A stretch of DNA of 64,000 nt, taken from assembly GCA_052244495.1 (NCBI GenBank), contig JBQPXH010000009.1. One strand, written 5' to 3'. This DNA is from Cereibacter_A sp052244495. GTDB lineage: Bacteria; Pseudomonadota; Alphaproteobacteria; Rhodobacterales; Rhodobacteraceae. Below, one piece after another: positions 50,812-59,324 of this stretch. The notes under the pieces were generated by a model, which was not told where the DNA came from, did no database searches, and saw nothing but the letters and a program-made list of their open reading frames with translations. The position numbers were made by a program, and so were the translations under genes. The first letter of the stretch is position 1, and every line of letters begins with the position of its first letter.

Positions 50812-51594
50812 ATGATGAGACCCGCCGAAGAAATCGAACGCATGCTGCCGATCCCAGCCGGAATTGCCGAGGAGCCCTTCCTGGGCAAGTGGAAGGGCGC
50901 GTCGGCCCACATCAGTCCGGAGCGGATGACGCCTCTCAAGGAGGCGCTGCTGTTCAAGACCAATGCCGGGCTCTACTCCATCGTCTCGGCTGCGATGATC
51001 TGGCAGGCGGCGCGGCTGCGTGCGCAGGCGGACGTGACGCCGCTTCTCGACATGGCCGAGGCGCTCTACGTCTGGCAGCAGGACTGGCACTGGTTCGGCC
51101 GGACGCCGCAGATCGCCGATATCGACGCCATCGACGAGGCCCCGCGGCCGCAGGGCAGCATCCTGATGATGCTGGACCTGATCCACCAGGATCACATCTA
51201 CCTGTCGGGGCGCTGGCCGAACGAGCCGATCTTCGCGGTGACTGCCGACATGCTGGTGCTCGTGCGCTTCAATCTGCCCGAGAGCGCGGTGCCCGGCTAC
51301 GATGCCTGGGTCGAGGCGATCATCGCCCGGATGGACGAGATCGCCGAGTTTGCCGAACATGGGGAGACGCCGGACCTCGAGACTGGGGACAATCCCGAGC
51401 GCCGGGCCTGGTCGACGAAGGTCATGGGCCGGCCATTGCCGCCGTCGGCGCTCGACCTGTCACGCAAGCCCGATCCCACGTCCTGGGACGAGGAGTGGCG
51501 CGACCTGCTCCGCCGCCTCGACTGGGAGCGGAATCCGTTCCTCCGGCAGCCCGACGGCGGGCCGCGCCTCCGCTCCGAGGGCGAGGTGCCATGA
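50812..51594 (+). CDS. Unknown protein, candidate immunity to the DUF4150 effector
   Basis: A 260-residue acidic, mostly helical cytoplasmic protein with Trp-rich stretches (WQQDWHWFGRTP, SWDEEWRDLLRRLDWERNPF). It lies 7 bp after the effector stop, which is where the immunity gene of a T6SS toxin normally lies. No signal peptide or membrane segment, consistent with protection against a cytoplasmic toxin such as a deaminase. I do not recognise the family. Starts at 50812 and 50815 are equally possible. Confidence 0.6.
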   Translation: MMRPAEEIERMLPIPAGIAEEPFLGKWKGASAHISPERMTPLKEALLFKTNAGLYSIVSAAMIWQAARLRAQADVTPLLDMAEALYVWQQDWHWFGRTPQIADIDAIDEAPRPQGSILMMLDLIHQDHIYLSGRWPNEPIFAVTADMLVLVRFNLPESAVPGYDAWVEAIIARMDEIAEFAEHGETPDLETGDNPERRAWSTKVMGRPLPPSALDLSRKPDPTSWDEEWRDLLRRLDWERNPFLRQPDGGPRLRSEGEVP

Positions 51595-51622
51595 CCCTCC
51601 CTCGGCAGGCCCGGCGCTTCCG

Positions 51623-52312
51623 ATGAGCGTCGTCCATGATTATTTCCGCGCACGCATCCCTGAGGCTGCGTCGCTTGAACTGGCCTTTCCATGGGACCAG
51701 TGGCGCTACACGGACTACTTCCTGTTCGACGACGACAGCTCGGTGGCGCCATTCGAGGCCCTGTCGCCGCTTGCCTGCCGCGGTCTCGTGATCGCCTCGG
51801 CCGAAGCGATCACGGCGCGCTTCTGGGCTCATTCCGGAACCGACGAGACCGAAGCCTATCTCGACGCCGCATGGGCCACCATGGAGCGCGAGGGCACCTG
51901 CGACTATGCGATGCTTCATCCAGAGGATTGGCCCGGCCCGGTGAAGGGGGCATTGCGGGCGGCCATGCTCGTCGTCAACGACACGCTCTACGAAGCGAGG
52001 GACGATGGCGATTTCGCGGCGCGCTGCGTCTGGATCCTGCAACTTGCGCATCACGTCATGCCGTCCGCGCTCTTCCCGGACTTCTCGACGTGGTTCCACC
52101 GCTCGGTCGAGCGTCTGGCCCGCCGCTGGCCGGTGCCCTCCCATGAGAGCGGCCTCTTCGCCCCGGCGTTCGACCGCGGTCCGCTTGTCGGCCCCTGCAC
52201 CTTCCTGCCCGAGGATCCCGGCACGCCGGAAAGCGCCGCCGCCTGCCTCTCGCTTCACCTCGCGGCCCTTGGCGACAACTCGTGGCTGACCGATCCGGAT
52301 GACGAGGACTAG
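51623..52312 (+). CDS. Unknown protein, second immunity or accessory candidate
   Basis: A 229-residue acidic protein without signal peptide or membrane segment (features include ELAFPWDQWRYTDYFLFDDD, AYLDAAWATMEREGTCDYAM, SLHLAALGDNSWLTDPDDED). It starts 28 bp after the preceding unknown gene, probably in the same operon. It shows no obvious similarity to the first candidate, so they are not tandem duplicates. Family not recognised. Its stop overlaps the stop of the convergent DUF6484 gene by three bases. Confidence 0.55.
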   Translation: MSVVHDYFRARIPEAASLELAFPWDQWRYTDYFLFDDDSSVAPFEALSPLACRGLVIASAEAITARFWAHSGTDETEAYLDAAWATMEREGTCDYAMLHPEDWPGPVKGALRAAMLVVNDTLYEARDDGDFAARCVWILQLAHHVMPSALFPDFSTWFHRSVERLARRWPVPSHESGLFAPAFDRGPLVGPCTFLPEDPGTPESAAACLSLHLAALGDNSWLTDPDDED

Positions 52313-52707
52313 TTCAATTGCACGCTTGCGCCCTGCACCCGGTTTCCGCCCGTCGCGCGGCTCAGGATTTCGGTGCCCCGGATGGTAACACGACCGTCGG
52401 GTGACAGCGTGATCGAGGCGCTGCCGCACCGCAGCACGACCTCCCTCTCCCCCTCCAGGATGACGCGCCGGCCATCGACCTGCGCTTCCGGGACCGCGCG
52501 TCGGATCAGGCCCAGAACCACCGGCCTGTCCCCGGCCATGGCAACAAGCGCCTCTGCCTGCCGATCCGCCTCCGCCACCGGAACGACGGTGTCCGCCGCA
52601 ATCTCGACCCCGTCCAGCATCACCCGGACAAGACCATCCGCATCGATCCCGAGCACCCGTGCCCGCTGCATCGCCGCACCGGCACCGTGAAAGCCGCCGT
52701 CATGCAT
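52309..52707 (-). CDS. DUF6484-like small protein of T6SS loci
   Basis: A 132-residue beta-rich protein: GIDADGLVRVMLDGVEIAADT, MAGDRPVVLGLI, EGEREVVLRCGSASITLSPDGRV and RGTEILSRATGGNRVQGASVQLN at its end. The repeated short strands ending in a GRVTIRG...GASVQLN pattern resemble tail-spike beta-helix segments such as the gp5/VgrG-linked region. It overlaps the clpV stop and is translated after it. Its partners are likely the PAAR/VgrG spike. The family name is a reasonable guess from memory. Confidence 0.65.
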   Translation of the reverse strand: MHDGGFHGAGAAMQRARVLGIDADGLVRVMLDGVEIAADTVVPVAEADRQAEALVAMAGDRPVVLGLIRRAVPEAQVDGRRVILEGEREVVLRCGSASITLSPDGRVTIRGTEILSRATGGNRVQGASVQLN

Positions 52708-55444
52708 GATCCGCCTCCGTCTCGAACACATATCCAAAGCCGCCGGTATCCCCGGTGATCGTGACGCGCGAAAACGGCGCGCCGTCGATCTGCCGGCCGA
52801 TCACCTGGCGGCTCAGTTCCGGCAGCAACGTGCCGGTGAGGATCGCGTCGATCATCCGTCCCCCGGACTCGACCTCGGTGCAGCGGGCGCGGATCGTCTC
52901 GATGACGCCTTCGCCCGTCACCATCTCCGCCCCATGAGCCGCCTTCAGGCGGCGGGCGATGCCACCGAGTTTCTGCCTCGCAATGGCATCGATCATCGAA
53001 TCCGACAACGGACGGTAGGGAACGACGGTCATGCGCCCGAGAAGCGCTGCCGGAAAGACCCTCAGCAGCGGCTCCCGCAGGACGGCGGAAATGGCACCGA
53101 TGTCGCCCAATCCGGGGCCGCCCTCCGCCGCCGCCATGAGTTCTTCCGTGCCCACGTTTGACGTAAGAAGGATCAATGTGTTGCGAAAGTCGATGCGCCG
53201 CCCCTCGCTGTCGTCCATCATTCCCTTGTCAAATACCTGGAAAAATATTTCGTGCACATCCGGATGGGCCTTCTCGACCTCATCGAGAAGCACGATCGAA
53301 TATGGCTTTCTCCGCACCGCCTCGGTCAGGATGCCGCCCTTCCCGTAACCCACATAGCCGGGTGGCGCCCCCTTGAGTGTCGAGACGGTGTGGGCCTCCT
53401 GAAACTCGCTCATGTTGATCGAGATCAGGTTCTGGTCGCTGCCGTGCAGGAACTCGGCCAGTGCCAGCGCCGTCTCGGTCTTTCCAACGCCTGACGGGCC
53501 GCAGAGCAGGAAGACCCCGATCGGCTTCTCGGGCGGGCCGAGCCCCGCCTGTGCCGTCTGGATCCGGTTCGCGATCGCTTCCATGGCGTGATCCTGGCCC
53601 ACGACGCGCGCGGCCATCTGCGCCGCAAGCTTCAGCGCGCGCTCGTTCTGGCTGGCCAGCATCCGGCCGAGCGGAATCCCCGTCCAGTCCTGCACGACCG
53701 ACGCCACCGCCTGCCGGTCCACCGCGGGAAGGATCAGGGGGCGGTCGCCCTGTGCCGCAGCAAGGTCGCGCATCAGCGCCCGCAGGCGCTCCAGCATCTC
53801 GCCGCGCCCCTCCCCGGCCATGGGCTCCGCCTCATCGACCGCCGTCGAGACGTCGCCGCCTGCGGCTTCCGTCTCGAGCACCCGCCCGGGCGCCTGCGCC
53901 TCCGTATCGAGCGCCGTCCCCGTCTGCCGGAGCCTCGCCCGCAGATCCAGCACCTCGGCAACCAGTTCCTTCTCGGACTTCCATCGGGCCTCGGCGGCGG
54001 CGAGTTCCCCTGCCACCGCCTGCTGCGCGGCCGAAACCGCCAGCCGGCGGGCCGTCACCTCGATGCCCACCGCCTCCTCCCGGTCGATGATCCCCGCCTC
54101 GATCTCCAGCGCCTGTCCGCGGCGGGTGATATCCTCGACCTCGGCGGGCGTGGAATGCTGAGAGACGGCCACGCGCGCGCAGGCGGTGTCCAGCAGCGAA
54201 ATCGCCTTGTCCGGCAACTGCCTGGCGGGAATGTAACGGTGCGAAAGCCGGACTGCCGCCTCGACGGCCTCGTCGAGGATCTCGACCTTGTGGTGCTTCT
54301 CCAGCACGCCGGCAATGCCCCGGCACATGCGGACCGCCGCATCCTCTTCCGGCTCTTCGACCTTGACGACCTGGAAGCGGCGGGTCAGGGCGGGGTCCGG
54401 TTCGATATGCTGCTTGTACTCGGCCCAGGTGGTGGCGGCGACGGTGCGGAGCTCGCCGCGTGCCAGCGCAGGCTTGAGGAGATTGGCGGCATCTCCGGTG
54501 CCTGCGGCGCCACCCGCGCCGATCAGGGTGTGCGCCTCGTCGATGAAGAGGATGACCGGAGACTCTGCCGCCTGCACCTCGTCGATTACGGCCTTCAGCC
54601 GCTTCTCGAACTCTCCCTTCACGCTGGCGCCGGCCTGCATGAGCCCGATGTCCAGCATATGGAGCGCCACCGTGCGCAGCGCCGGCGGGACGTCCCCCTG
54701 CGCGAGGCGCAATGCGAAGCCTTCGACCACGGCGGTCTTGCCCACACCCGCCTCACCCGTCAGGATCGGGTTGTTCTGCCGCCGCCGCATCAGGATGTCG
54801 ATCAGTTGCCGGATCTCGCGATCGCGCCCTATGACCGGATCTATCCGGCCTTCGCGCGCCCGCGCCGTGAGGTCGGTGGCGTACTTCTCAAGCGCCGACG
54901 GCCCGCGTCGCTCCTGGCTCGATGGCGTCGCGGATGGCCGGCCCTCGGCGGTCTCCACGCTGGCCGTCGTCAGTTCGGCGAACTTCTCGGATAGCACATC
55001 TTCGTCGAGCCGCTCGAATTCGGTGCTGATGCGCAGCAACAAGGCCTCGAGCACCGGCACCCGCAGCGCGCCGAGCAGCAGGTAGCCCGAGCGGACGCGG
55101 TCGTCGCCAAAGCGCAGGCTGCCGTAGGTCCAGCCCTCCCGGATGGCATGGAATATATGATCGGAAAATTCTTCCACCGCCGTCGCGCCGCGCGGCAGAC
55201 CGTCGAGAGCCCGTGCGATGTCAGCGGACAGCCGGGCGGCTTCCACCCCTGCGGCCCCGCACAGGAGCGACAGGTCCGACCTCTCCTCGGAGGCCAGCTG
55301 CGCGATGAGGTGGACCAACTCGACATAAGGATTGCCGCGTGTCTTGGCGGTCCGAGCGGCTGCCGAAAACGCCCCGAGACAGGCCGGGTTCAGCTTCGCG
55401 ACCAATTCCTTTCGCTTGACGGTTTCCTGGGAGCCCCTTGCCAT
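52700..55444 (-). CDS. clpV: T6SS AAA+ ATPase ClpV
   Basis: ClpV (TssH) disassembles the contracted TssBC sheath for reuse. The 914-residue protein has a ClpB-like N-domain, AAA1 with GEAGVGKTAV and FIDEAHTLIGAGG, a middle coiled-coil region (about 430-560) and AAA2 with GPSGVGKTETA, LLDEVEKAHPDV and the ClpV-type PPGYVGYGKGG loop. The first-domain text TAVVEGFALRLAQGDVPP is also typical. It is transcribed away from the kinase gene, with a 113-bp shared promoter region. Confidence 0.95.
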   Translation of the reverse strand: MARGSQETVKRKELVAKLNPACLGAFSAAARTAKTRGNPYVELVHLIAQLASEERSDLSLLCGAAGVEAARLSADIARALDGLPRGATAVEEFSDHIFHAIREGWTYGSLRFGDDRVRSGYLLLGALRVPVLEALLLRISTEFERLDEDVLSEKFAELTTASVETAEGRPSATPSSQERRGPSALEKYATDLTARAREGRIDPVIGRDREIRQLIDILMRRRQNNPILTGEAGVGKTAVVEGFALRLAQGDVPPALRTVALHMLDIGLMQAGASVKGEFEKRLKAVIDEVQAAESPVILFIDEAHTLIGAGGAAGTGDAANLLKPALARGELRTVAATTWAEYKQHIEPDPALTRRFQVVKVEEPEEDAAVRMCRGIAGVLEKHHKVEILDEAVEAAVRLSHRYIPARQLPDKAISLLDTACARVAVSQHSTPAEVEDITRRGQALEIEAGIIDREEAVGIEVTARRLAVSAAQQAVAGELAAAEARWKSEKELVAEVLDLRARLRQTGTALDTEAQAPGRVLETEAAGGDVSTAVDEAEPMAGEGRGEMLERLRALMRDLAAAQGDRPLILPAVDRQAVASVVQDWTGIPLGRMLASQNERALKLAAQMAARVVGQDHAMEAIANRIQTAQAGLGPPEKPIGVFLLCGPSGVGKTETALALAEFLHGSDQNLISINMSEFQEAHTVSTLKGAPPGYVGYGKGGILTEAVRRKPYSIVLLDEVEKAHPDVHEIFFQVFDKGMMDDSEGRRIDFRNTLILLTSNVGTEELMAAAEGGPGLGDIGAISAVLREPLLRVFPAALLGRMTVVPYRPLSDSMIDAIARQKLGGIARRLKAAHGAEMVTGEGVIETIRARCTEVESGGRMIDAILTGTLLPELSRQVIGRQIDGAPFSRVTITGDTGGFGYVFETEADHA

Positions 55445-55557
55445 GGCCGGTCCTCACGATCGTCGGTCTGAAAATAGTCGGGCCGAAATGTCCGGGCTTA
55501 GCCTATGCTGGAATCAGCCAGATTGGCGATACCTTTGCGCAGTGGCGGAGGGCGGGC

Positions 55558-57597
55558 ATGATCGAGGAACGGGCGGGCGACATCTTCCGCCGGGGCGAGA
55601 TCCTGAACCACACCTACGAGATCGAGGGCGTCCTCGGCCGTGGCGGCACGGGCGAGGTCTACCGTGCGCGCAACCTGATCTCCGGCCGGATCGTCGCGAT
55701 CAAGGCGCTCAACCGGACGTTTTCGGGCAACGACGACTACATCGGACTGATGCGGCGCGAGGAGCAGCTGCGCGACGTCGTCGACGACGCCGTGGTGCGT
55801 TACACGGAATGTTCGCGCAGCGAGGGCGGCCACGTTTTCCTTGTCATGGATCACATCGACGGACCGTCCCTCGCCGAGGCGACGTCGGGCATGCGGATGG
55901 ATCCACGCGATCTGCTGATCGTGGCGCATCGGGTGGCCGAGGGATTGCGCGCCGCCCACGGCCGCGGAATCGTTCACCGCGATCTTTCGCCCGACAACAT
56001 CGTCCTCAGGGGCGGAGCTCCGGAGCGGGCCACTCTCATCGACTTCGGTATCGCCAAGGACCTGACCGCGGGCGCGCAGACCATCGTCGGCAACGATTTT
56101 GCAGGCAAATACGAATACGCGGCGCCTGAGCAGGTCGACGGACGGGCCGAGCCGCGATCCGACCTCTATGCGCTGGGGGCGACGCTCCTCGCCGCATGGC
56201 GCGGCGAGCCGCCCTTCCGCGGGTCCACGCCGGGCGAGATCGTGCGGCGGAAGCAGCAGCCTCTCTCGACCGACGGCGTGCCTGAACCGCTGCGGGGCCT
56301 GATCGACAGGCTGACCGCGCCGCGGGTCGAGGAACGGCCCCCCAGCGCAGCGGCGGTGGCCGAGGAGATCGACCGCCTCCTCCTCCCGAAGCGCGAGCCG
56401 CAAGCCCGGCCCCGCAAGCTCTGGATGGTGGGGGGAGCCGCTCTCATCGCGCTGGCAGTGGTTGTCTTGGGCCTGCGCATCTGGATGCAGCCGCCGCTGG
56501 CCTCGCCTTACCGGTTGACCGCGACACTCAACGACTTGACCGGTCATGCGCCCGATGCGGCTGCGGCCGAGGCCATCGCCGCAGCCTACGCCGGCGCGGC
56601 CGGGCACGCGCCCGAAGCCCCACTGCAGGTCGCACGCGGGTCGCCGGACGGATGGCCGGAGGCCGTGGCCGAAGCCCTGTCCATTGCCGCACCGCTCGAG
56701 GACTGGCGTCTGGAACTGTCGGACCGGCGGGCCGAACTTTCGGGTCGGGCAACCGACCCCATGGTCCGCGCGGTTGCCGAAACCGGCTTCCGCGACTGGG
56801 CGGCCCGTCGCGGTTTCACCCCCAGCCTTCGTCTCGAGGCCGGCCCGCAACCGCTGACGCCGCGGCAGGTCGCCGAGGCGCTTGACGAGCTTTCCGATTG
56901 CGGACCGCTGGAGCAGGGTTTCTCCGGCGAGTCCTACGGACCACTCGACGCCGTGACCGTCACCGGTCAGGTGGCCGCGGCAGAGACTGCGGGGGCGGTC
57001 CGAGCCAGACTGGCGGAACTGGCCGGCGATCGGCCCGTCCGGGTCGAGACCGTCGTGCTGAACCCTGCGATCTGCGCCGTCCGCCGGGCGCTGCCCGATG
57101 TTCCACCGCAGGGGCTGGCGATCTGGCTCGGCGATGCCGAGACCGGCGCCCCGAACCTCGCAGGGATCTTCGCGCCGGGCGAATATCCCTTGGTCGAGGT
57201 GCGCCTGCCAGCGACGATGACCGGCCTTTCGCTGTGGGTCGGCATCGTCGACGTGACCGGAAGCGTCCTCAACGTCCTGCCGAACGTCTACTCGGAAGAG
57301 GCGCGGATCGACCGGCTCGGAATCGTGGCGCGCGGCGTCCGGACGGTGCGGGTCATGCCGCTCGAATTCGAGGTGAGCGGCCAGAAGCAGCTTTTCGCCC
57401 TGCAGGTGGATGACCGGGACTTCGGCAAGAGCGAGATCGTCGCGGTCCTGTCCCGAGGCGACATCTTCGCGCTGCGCCGACCCAAGGACGAATCCGTCGC
57501 CTCGTTCACCGAGGCCCTGACCGAGATCCGTCGCGAAGAGCCGGAACGCTTCGTCGCCGTCGCACATCGCCTGCTGGAATCCCGGGCCTCCCGGTAA
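55558..57597 (+). CDS. ppkA: T6SS Ser/Thr protein kinase, PpkA-like, membrane-anchored
   Basis: A 679-residue receptor-like kinase. The cytoplasmic N-terminal domain has GRGGTGEV (27-34), Lys49 in AIKAL, HRDLSPDN with catalytic Asp142, DFG at 162-164 and YAAPEQ. A single membrane segment follows (VGGAALIALAVVVLGL, about 295-311), then an external part with a DUF4384-like region (PPQGLAIWLGD, SLWVGIVDVTGSVLNVLPN). PpkA starts assembly of some T6SS by phosphorylating Fha-type proteins. No phosphatase PppA or Fha gene appears before the window ends. The start at 55558 follows a ggaggg site. Confidence 0.85.
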   Translation: MIEERAGDIFRRGEILNHTYEIEGVLGRGGTGEVYRARNLISGRIVAIKALNRTFSGNDDYIGLMRREEQLRDVVDDAVVRYTECSRSEGGHVFLVMDHIDGPSLAEATSGMRMDPRDLLIVAHRVAEGLRAAHGRGIVHRDLSPDNIVLRGGAPERATLIDFGIAKDLTAGAQTIVGNDFAGKYEYAAPEQVDGRAEPRSDLYALGATLLAAWRGEPPFRGSTPGEIVRRKQQPLSTDGVPEPLRGLIDRLTAPRVEERPPSAAAVAEEIDRLLLPKREPQARPRKLWMVGGAALIALAVVVLGLRIWMQPPLASPYRLTATLNDLTGHAPDAAAAEAIAAAYAGAAGHAPEAPLQVARGSPDGWPEAVAEALSIAAPLEDWRLELSDRRAELSGRATDPMVRAVAETGFRDWAARRGFTPSLRLEAGPQPLTPRQVAEALDELSDCGPLEQGFSGESYGPLDAVTVTGQVAAAETAGAVRARLAELAGDRPVRVETVVLNPAICAVRRALPDVPPQGLAIWLGDAETGAPNLAGIFAPGEYPLVEVRLPATMTGLSLWVGIVDVTGSVLNVLPNVYSEEARIDRLGIVARGVRTVRVMPLEFEVSGQKQLFALQVDDRDFGKSEIVAVLSRGDIFALRRPKDESVASFTEALTEIRREEPERFVAVAHRLLESRASR

Positions 57598-57695
57598 TCG
57601 CAGGTTGAAAAAAGGGAGCGATTCGGGCACCATTTAGCTCGGGTCGCATTCTCGGCCCCGCGTCCAAAAGTTCTTTGTTGAGAGGCCGAACGGCC

Positions 57696-58775
57696 ATGTC
57701 GGACCTTCAGGACTTTCTCGATCCAATTCCCGGCGAGACTCCGTCGGGCACCGACCTGCGCAATGATGCGCGCTTTCATGCGATCGAAAGGGTGGTCGAA
57801 CCTGCCCGGCGGACGGCGCGACAGGAGGCGGCCGAGATCGGCACGCAGGTGCAGGTCGACTGGAGAAGCGTGATTGCCGATGCCCGCGATCTTGCATCTT
57901 CCGGCCGGGACCTCCGGCTTCTCGTGATCCTCGTCCGCGCGCTGATGGCCGAGGAAGGGATGGGCGGGCTCTCCCGCGGACTGGACCTTCTGTCGGAAAC
58001 GGTCGAGTCCTACTGGGACAGCCTGCATCCCGCCTTGCGCGAGGGACCGCCGCAAGAGGCGGCGATGCGCCGGATCAACGCGCTGAAGCAGGTCGAGAAC
58101 CCTGATACCGGGCTGCTGGGCGATCTCGAGTTTCTCGGGCTTTTCGAGATACGCCCCGTCGGCGTGGTGACCGGCGGGGATCTGGCGACCGGAGGCCTGA
58201 AGGCGGCACAGGTCCTGGCCGAGGCGCCCCGGGGCCTCGGGGCCAAGGAAACCGCAGCGATAACTTCTGCCCACGAGGCGCGCGCCAACCGCGTCATCGG
58301 CGCCTGCCGTGCCCTGATGACCGAGCGGGCGGAAGAGTTCGCGCAGCTTTCGGCCGGGATCTCTGGCGCTCTCGCTGCTCTCAGCCGGCTCGAGACGGCG
58401 CTGGGGGCGAAGCTCGGCACCAATGGCTCGGGGCCTCGCTTCACGGCGCTCTCGACGATGCTGCAGCGCATGGCGGCGACGCTGCAGTCGGTCGCCGCAT
58501 CGAGCGAGCCCGCGGCCGAACCCGACGCGCCCGCGGCGCAGGGGTCCTCGGCCTCACCGCTTCAGATCGCGTCACGCCGGGACGTGGAGCGGTGTCTCGA
58601 CCTCATCATCGACTTCTACGAGCGCACCGAACCCTCCTCGCCGATCCCGCATCTGGCGCGGCGGATGCGGCGGATGGTGCCGATGAACTTTCTCCAGCTG
58701 ATGGAGGAGGTGGCGCCCTCGGGCATGAAGGAATTCCGCGCCGTGGCCGGCGTTGCGGAGGAAAAGACGAAATGA
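57696..58775 (+). CDS. tssA: T6SS cap/assembly protein TssA
   Basis: TssA caps the growing tail tube and sheath. The 359-residue protein has the ImpA_N domain (FLDPIPGETPSGTDLRND, DWRSVIADARDLASSGRDLRLL, LSETVESYWDSLHP) and a C-terminal part with the short-TssA end SRRDVERCLDLIIDFYERTEPSSPIP and NFLQLMEEV. It lies 98 bp after the kinase and 19 bp before tssB, starting the core structural operon. Confidence 0.95.
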   Translation: MSDLQDFLDPIPGETPSGTDLRNDARFHAIERVVEPARRTARQEAAEIGTQVQVDWRSVIADARDLASSGRDLRLLVILVRALMAEEGMGGLSRGLDLLSETVESYWDSLHPALREGPPQEAAMRRINALKQVENPDTGLLGDLEFLGLFEIRPVGVVTGGDLATGGLKAAQVLAEAPRGLGAKETAAITSAHEARANRVIGACRALMTERAEEFAQLSAGISGALAALSRLETALGAKLGTNGSGPRFTALSTMLQRMAATLQSVAASSEPAAEPDAPAAQGSSASPLQIASRRDVERCLDLIIDFYERTEPSSPIPHLARRMRRMVPMNFLQLMEEVAPSGMKEFRAVAGVAEEKTK

Positions 58776-58794
58776 CAGGGAAAGGCCCCCGACC

Positions 58795-59322
58795 ATGAGC
58801 GAGAGCAAGGCGAAGGTGATCGAACGCAACCGCGCTCCGCGGGTGCAGATCGCCTATGACGTGGAGCACTACAACAGCCCGACCACGATCGAGCTGCCCT
58901 TCGTGATGGGGGTAATGGCGGATCTCGCCGGCAAGTCCGAGACGCAGGAGGCACAGAAGCCCCCGGCAGAGCGCGCCTTCGTAGAAGTGGACGCCGGACG
59001 GTTCGGCAAGTTCATGGAGGCGCTCGGCCCCCGCGTGAAAGCGCGCGTCCCGAACCGCATGGCGTCCGGCGCAGAGGGCGACGAGGAGCTTTTCGTCGAT
59101 CTCTCCTTCCGGAGCATGGCCGATTTCGCGCCTGACCGGATGGCCGAGCAGGTGCCTGCGCTGGCCGAACTCCTGCGGATGCGCAAGCAGCTCGAGGAGC
59201 TGCTGGGCTACATGGACGGCAAGGTCAATGCCGAGAAGCGCATCGCCCAGTTGCTGAACAACGAGCCGCTGCTCGCGCAGGTCGCGGGCGAAGCGATCAA
59301 GTCGCGCACTGCGGAGGAATGA
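58795..59322 (+). CDS. tssB: T6SS sheath small subunit TssB
   Basis: A 175-residue protein with the TssB/VipA features RNRAPRVQIAYDVEH, ELPFVMGVMADLAG, FVEVDAGRFGKFMEAL and the C-terminal helix LLNNEPLL. It pairs with TssC to build the contractile sheath. Its stop overlaps an ATG of tssC. Confidence 0.97.
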   Translation: MSESKAKVIERNRAPRVQIAYDVEHYNSPTTIELPFVMGVMADLAGKSETQEAQKPPAERAFVEVDAGRFGKFMEALGPRVKARVPNRMASGAEGDEELFVDLSFRSMADFAPDRMAEQVPALAELLRMRKQLEELLGYMDGKVNAEKRIAQLLNNEPLLAQVAGEAIKSRTAEE

Positions 59323-59324
59323 CG

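Noticed and set aside
52700..55444. Chaperone ClpB
   Set aside because: Two AAA+ domains are shared with ClpB, but the location inside a T6SS locus and the divergent N-domain and middle region favour ClpV.
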